Positions 38,163 through 41,040 of a stretch of 41,040 nt of DNA are shown here, piece after piece (positions within the stretch are counted from its first letter, which is position 1; each line of letters starts with the position of its first letter). Position numbers and translations under genes: made by a program. The notes below the pieces were generated by a model. It was not told the DNA's origin. It searched no databases and saw nothing but the letters and a program-made list of their open reading frames with translations. This stretch comes from Pirellula staleyi DSM 6068 (GTDB lineage: Bacteria > Planctomycetota > Planctomycetia > Pirellulales > Pirellulaceae). Where the stretch lies: positions 1 through 41,040 of the forward strand of contig CAMBSL010000022.1 in NCBI GenBank assembly GCA_945870455.1. Direction: 5' to 3'.

Positions 38163-38490
38163 TAGCTCGAAAGGTTAAACCAAGGCGGGCGATGTGCATG
38201 CTGACCGTCGCCCGTCTTGTTACCGTTGCTGTGCCCGAGGAGGGACAACGAGGACAACGAGGACAACGAGTGCCTCGAGGGACAACGACAATGAACGACA
38301 ACGAGTGCCTGGCACGTGGCTGGCACGTCGCTCCCATGAGCCACGCATAAGTCGTTCCCGCGCAGGCGGGAATCCAGTTGAGTGCGCGTGATGACTGGGT
38401 TCCCACCTATGCGAGAATGACGATCAAGTGGGAAGCTCACCCTAGGTACCTGACGGGGCCACCCAACCCTCTCGCCTGCGTCCGGAGCCA
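38163..38490. other. repeat-rich non-coding stretch
   Basis: No gene is seen. Three perfect 9-bp tandem units gacaacgag occupy 38244-38270. A word caacgagtgcctggcac (38299-38315) has a near match at 39986-40002 (tgt for tgc). A REP-like palindrome TTCCCGC-GCAG-GCGGGAA lies at about 38353-38370. Confidence 0.5.
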
Positions 38491-38672
38491 CAAGGGGGCG
38501 AACGGAGATAGCCCAGGGCAACGCCCTGGAGCATGGCGGCCCCCATAAACGCACAAGCCCCAACGGGGCGAACGTACGCGCGAATCATGTTGCCCCGTTG
38601 GGGCAAGCGTGCATTGGGACGTTGCAAACCCAGGGCAACGCCCTGGGCTATCACAGTTTGTGCCGTTGGCAC
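38491..38672. repeat. composite palindromic repeat, copy B
   Basis: Same order as copy A: CCCAGGGCAACGCCCTGGA (38512-38530), AGCCCCAACGGGGCGAACG, TTGCCCCGTTGGGGCAA, CCCAGGGCAACGCCCTGGG (38629-38647) and GTGCCGTTGGCAC (38660-38672). With copy A it forms direct repeats bracketing the fragment block 37141-38490. Confidence 0.85.
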
Positions 38673-38820
38673 ATTGGCCAAAACGACGTTACGCCAATCG
38701 CAATCTTACGCGCGGTCGGCCCCTCACCCCCCACCCCTTCTCCCCCGTCAAACCCGCCAAAGCCCGGGGGCGAAGGGGGGCCAAGCGATTATGGGTGTTC
38801 TCGATCAGACGGATCAATCG
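38673..38820. other. GC-rich spacer with C/G-run inverted repeat
   Basis: No gene here. A C-rich arm (CCTTCTCCCCCG near 38736-38747) faces a G-rich arm (CCGGGGGCGAAGGGG near 38764-38778), a strong hairpin. It sits just beyond the 3' end of the minus-strand hydrolase and could end its transcript, although no T-run follows. Confidence 0.4.
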
Positions 38821-39780
38821 TCACTTTTGCTCGGTGTACTTCTCGATGAATTCCACCACGGGTGTGGGATCATCGAGTCCATGCGGATGGTGGCCCACTC
38901 CTGGCTTGTGGATGACCTCAAAAACCCCACCGAACTCCTTGTAGAGCTTCTCCGCCATCGCGGTGTTCTCTTCGACTGGGACGACATCGTCGCTGTCCCC
39001 GACGACCGATAGGATCGCGATCTTGTGCTTGGCTAAAAGTCCTAGTGTTTTTAAAGGAGTGTGAGGGTAGTCTGCGGCCTGCTGGTCGGAGTCAAACCCG
39101 TACCATTTTCGGAGCTCTTGCCAATCGCCAGTGCTCCCCTTTCCTTTCCCTTTGCCGCCGGGCCAACTTTGGTAGTCCAGAACGGCCGCGTCGTCATAGA
39201 TCACGCTGACGCGATCTGGATAGGTCGCTGCATAGCGATGCGCGTAGAGTCCTCCACGGCTGATCCCAATCAATACGGCTTGGGGATGGAATCCGCGCTC
39301 AACCAGCATCTTGTGAAATGCACCGAGCTTGTCGATGGCTTTAGGAGCACCGAAACTATTTCCGACCGAGAGAAACACATGGTAGTAGCCGCGGCTGACG
39401 AGCGTCGGCGCCGCACATCGATCGGTGAACGCATCCGGAAACATCATGCACCAGGAGAATCGACCATCGGCTCGTGGGTTTTTCGGTTCGACCACCCAAG
39501 CTTCTTGGCCATCGAAGGAGAATTTATGGCGTTTGAAGCCGTGCCATGAATCGATCGTTTCTGCGTCAAAGGCCAAGTCGATTTTCTGCGACGCAAGATC
39601 GATGCACACGACCTCGCTGTCATCGCGTAGGCAACCGCAACCATTCGCGATCGAGAGGGTCTGTCGGTTTTCGCCGACCAGTGTCGCACGACTGAGTTCT
39701 TGGAACCCATTCGCATCATTGCAGCAAACCGCAAAAGGGATCAGGATGATTGCAAGCTTGAAAACAAAAGCATAGCGCAT
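38821..39780 (-). CDS. secreted alpha/beta hydrolase
   Basis: 319-residue secreted serine hydrolase. Signal peptide (YAFVFKLAIILIPFAVCCNDANG), nucleophile elbow VLIGISRGGLYAH, Asp in VVGDSDDVVPV and His in PGVGHHPHG complete a triad in the correct order. The frame stays open to 40002, but the upstream part is Arg/Leu-rich and unlike protein; ATG 39780 with GGGAGCTTCCC before it is preferred. It resembles prolyl-oligopeptidase/dienelactone-type esterases. It lies alone on the minus strand after the repeat block. Confidence 0.85.
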   Translation of the reverse strand: MRYAFVFKLAIILIPFAVCCNDANGFQELSRATLVGENRQTLSIANGCGCLRDDSEVVCIDLASQKIDLAFDAETIDSWHGFKRHKFSFDGQEAWVVEPKNPRADGRFSWCMMFPDAFTDRCAAPTLVSRGYYHVFLSVGNSFGAPKAIDKLGAFHKMLVERGFHPQAVLIGISRGGLYAHRYAATYPDRVSVIYDDAAVLDYQSWPGGKGKGKGSTGDWQELRKWYGFDSDQQAADYPHTPLKTLGLLAKHKIAILSVVGDSDDVVPVEENTAMAEKLYKEFGGVFEVIHKPGVGHHPHGLDDPTPVVEFIEKYTEQK

Positions 39781-40224
39781 GGGAAGCTCCCTAGTTTTTA
39801 TGAACCGCTTGTTTTTAGACGCGTGTTGCTCAAACAGCACGGATCGGAAGATGATAAAGTAACACGGCTTGAGGCACCAAAAAAGGGGTCGAGAAAGCAA
39901 AAGGGGACGCAGCTCATTAAACAACTGCCTGAACCGAAGTATTTTCGAATCGAGACATCGCAGGGCAATGCTGCGAAGCGAAAGGCAACGAGTGTCTGGC
40001 ACCTGTCTGGGCGGTTGTCAAGTTAGCTGTCCATTGTACGGAATGGCGACCTGCTAGCAACGAAAAGGCACAAAGTCCACAAAAAGTTTGAAAGTTCGAT
40101 TCAACAGATCATCCGGTTTGTGGCTTTTGTGATTTTTTGTGGCTAGGAAAAATGGTAAGGTGCTTGAGTGTGCTCGTTCGAATTCAGTCGGTTTCCATTT
40201 TGCCTCGGCCGTCAAAATCTATTT
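39781..40224. other. non-coding stretch with repeats
   Basis: 444 bp without a supported gene. At 39986-40005 lies a near copy of the word at 38299 (caacgagtg-ctggcac). Phrases such as aaaaaaggggtcgagaaag and aaaaggggacgcagctc (39879-39920) resemble sequence I associate with ends of RAYT/IS200 elements in planctomycetes. An inverted repeat (40064-40144) follows. Promoter for the hydrolase gene is expected at the left. Confidence 0.45.
40064..40144. repeat. imperfect long inverted repeat
   Basis: The left arm (40064-40085; GGCACAAAGTCCACAAAAAG) and right arm (40123-40144; GCTTTTGTGATTTTTTGTGGC) are imperfectly complementary across a ~37-bp spacer. They could form a stem-loop. Similar CACAAA/TTTGTG arms are found around small mobile elements in other genomes (recollection only). 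No gene is inside. Confidence 0.5.
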
Positions 40225-41040
40225 TTAGCGTAGTGGTATCTCATTGACCGTGTAATAGGCTTTTCGGTGCAACAACTCTTCATTGTCCGATGAACGCAAC
40301 GCGTTAAGATCAAAGTCGTACACATGGCCACGAGTCAGTCCATCCAATACTAAACTGGCCGTCATACCATCCTCGGAAATCGAAACCGATTTCACGGGCG
40401 GCGTACCGGTTTCTATTTCAGGTCCTCCATAACCACCGTGATACGGATGCGTAAAAGTTGCAATTTTGTAGGTCTCTGGCTGGCTACCCAAGACTTTGTC
40501 GGCCGGTTTCGTAAATGCAATCTTGAATCCGCTAGGCTCAATCGTGATCCGCTCGATCTCGAATGGCATCTTGCCGCTCCATTCGAGCCGTTCCAATGCA
40601 AACGGTTTGATTCCTCGGACGGGCCAACCACGGTTGGTCCCGCCGCACAGCAAATTCCCCTCAGGCGTAAAATTGACGTTCAAAATACCGGTCGAAAGCC
40701 CTTCACGAAACGGGTAGCACGCACCTTGCCAAACGCCATTCACCTGCTCTGTTGTGGCACGCATGAGGATCGAAAGAGTGTAATCGCCGAGGAACAATTG
40801 ATTCTCAAATGGCCCGAATTTCCCGTTTGTCTGATTGACCGTGAATCCAGTTATCGATCGGCCCATTCGAATGTAGGGAAAAACCACCGCATAAGGCACA
40901 AGCTCTTGGACTCGCTCCCGTTCAACCACAATTCTCGAACCTGATTTCGGCATTGCAGGAACAGGCCCTAACTCAGGAGCATTCTTGTACCAATTGAAAC
41001 TTGCAGGGTGCCCTTGAAAGCTACCTGGCGAGAGGGCCTT
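40225..41040 (-). CDS. PVC-type membrane-bound dehydrogenase, C-terminal part (gene runs off the window)
   Basis: 272 codons are visible and the frame stays open to the right edge, so the start lies beyond 41040. The ATG at 40953 is internal. The sequence contains GHPASFNWYKNAPELGP, NLLCGGTNRGWPVRGIKPF, ALERLEWSGKMPFEI and a beta-rich end, as in the planctomycete/verrucomicrobial family of secreted sugar-type dehydrogenases whose other end often carries a haem-binding CxxCH. Only the post-propeller region is seen, so no active site can be described. Regulation is unknown. Confidence 0.75.
   Translation of the reverse strand, partial: KALSPGSFQGHPASFNWYKNAPELGPVPAMPKSGSRIVVERERVQELVPYAVVFPYIRMGRSITGFTVNQTNGKFGPFENQLFLGDYTLSILMRATTEQVNGVWQGACYPFREGLSTGILNVNFTPEGNLLCGGTNRGWPVRGIKPFALERLEWSGKMPFEIERITIEPSGFKIAFTKPADKVLGSQPETYKIATFTHPYHGGYGGPEIETGTPPVKSVSISEDGMTASLVLDGLTRGHVYDFDLNALRSSDNEELLHRKAYYTVNEIPLR

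Noticed and set aside
38244-38270. Three 9-bp tandem units as a CRISPR-like array
   Set aside because: Units are too short and have no spacers; simple tandem duplication.

Overview
The window most resembles a chromosomal segment of a planctomycete of the Pirellulaceae type (Rhodopirellula and relatives). This is inferred from gene content and was not searched. The clues are a formylglycine sulfatase, a DUF1080 fusion, a PVC-type membrane-bound dehydrogenase, a secreted RTX protein with the planctomycete-style N-terminus RLFAERLEDRKMF, large lone genes with long spacers, and abundant short GC-rich palindromic repeats.

Layout. (1) 1-7217: exopolysaccharide locus, with an O-antigen ligase/polymerase-like protein with a TPR-like tail, a Wzc-type tyrosine autokinase, and an alkaline-phosphatase-fold protein with an altered metal site. 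(2) 7362-10381: arginine decarboxylase speA (+) converging on a secreted beta-barrel-like protein (-). (3) 10574-15949: a co-directional run of cupin/mannose-6-phosphate-isomerase-like protein, TIM-barrel sugar isomerase, Gfo/Idh/MocA dehydrogenase and a short Hsp70-like ATPase, which looks like a sugar-conversion operon. (4) 15989-19267 (-): an RND efflux permease with no adaptor beside it. (5) 19268-22290: an accessory islet bounded by two nearly identical 39-bp repeats. It holds a GATAA repeat cluster, an RTX protein, an attC-like integron recombination site, a truncated TIR domain, a candidate CheD/CNF1/BLF1-like cysteine deamidase interrupted near its start, and an antisense remnant of an IS200/RAYT-type transposase. 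(6) 22270-28162 (-): housekeeping run ndk, typA, cysteine desulfurase, trpB, trpA. (7) 28425-36863 (+): secreted polysaccharide-related enzymes, namely a sulfatase, a very large CxxCH/terpene-cyclase-like/double alpha-beta-hydrolase fusion, an esterase-DUF1080 fusion and a secreted 650-aa protein of unknown function. (8) 36948-38820: a repeat-rich debris block. Two copies of a composite palindromic repeat flank fragments of a sulfatase, a beta-propeller-like protein and a cystatin-like protein. (9) 38821-41040 (-): a secreted alpha/beta hydrolase and the C-terminal part of a PVC-type dehydrogenase that runs off the window.

The most unusual part is the 19.4-22.3 kb islet. The attC-like fold lies directly between the RTX gene and the TIR fragment, in the orientation expected for a gene cassette. 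The next reading frame carries a T-x5-C...H pattern like that of CheD-type glutamine deamidases. No integrase gene and no intact tyrosine transposase gene is visible in the window. No tRNA, rRNA or CRISPR array was found.
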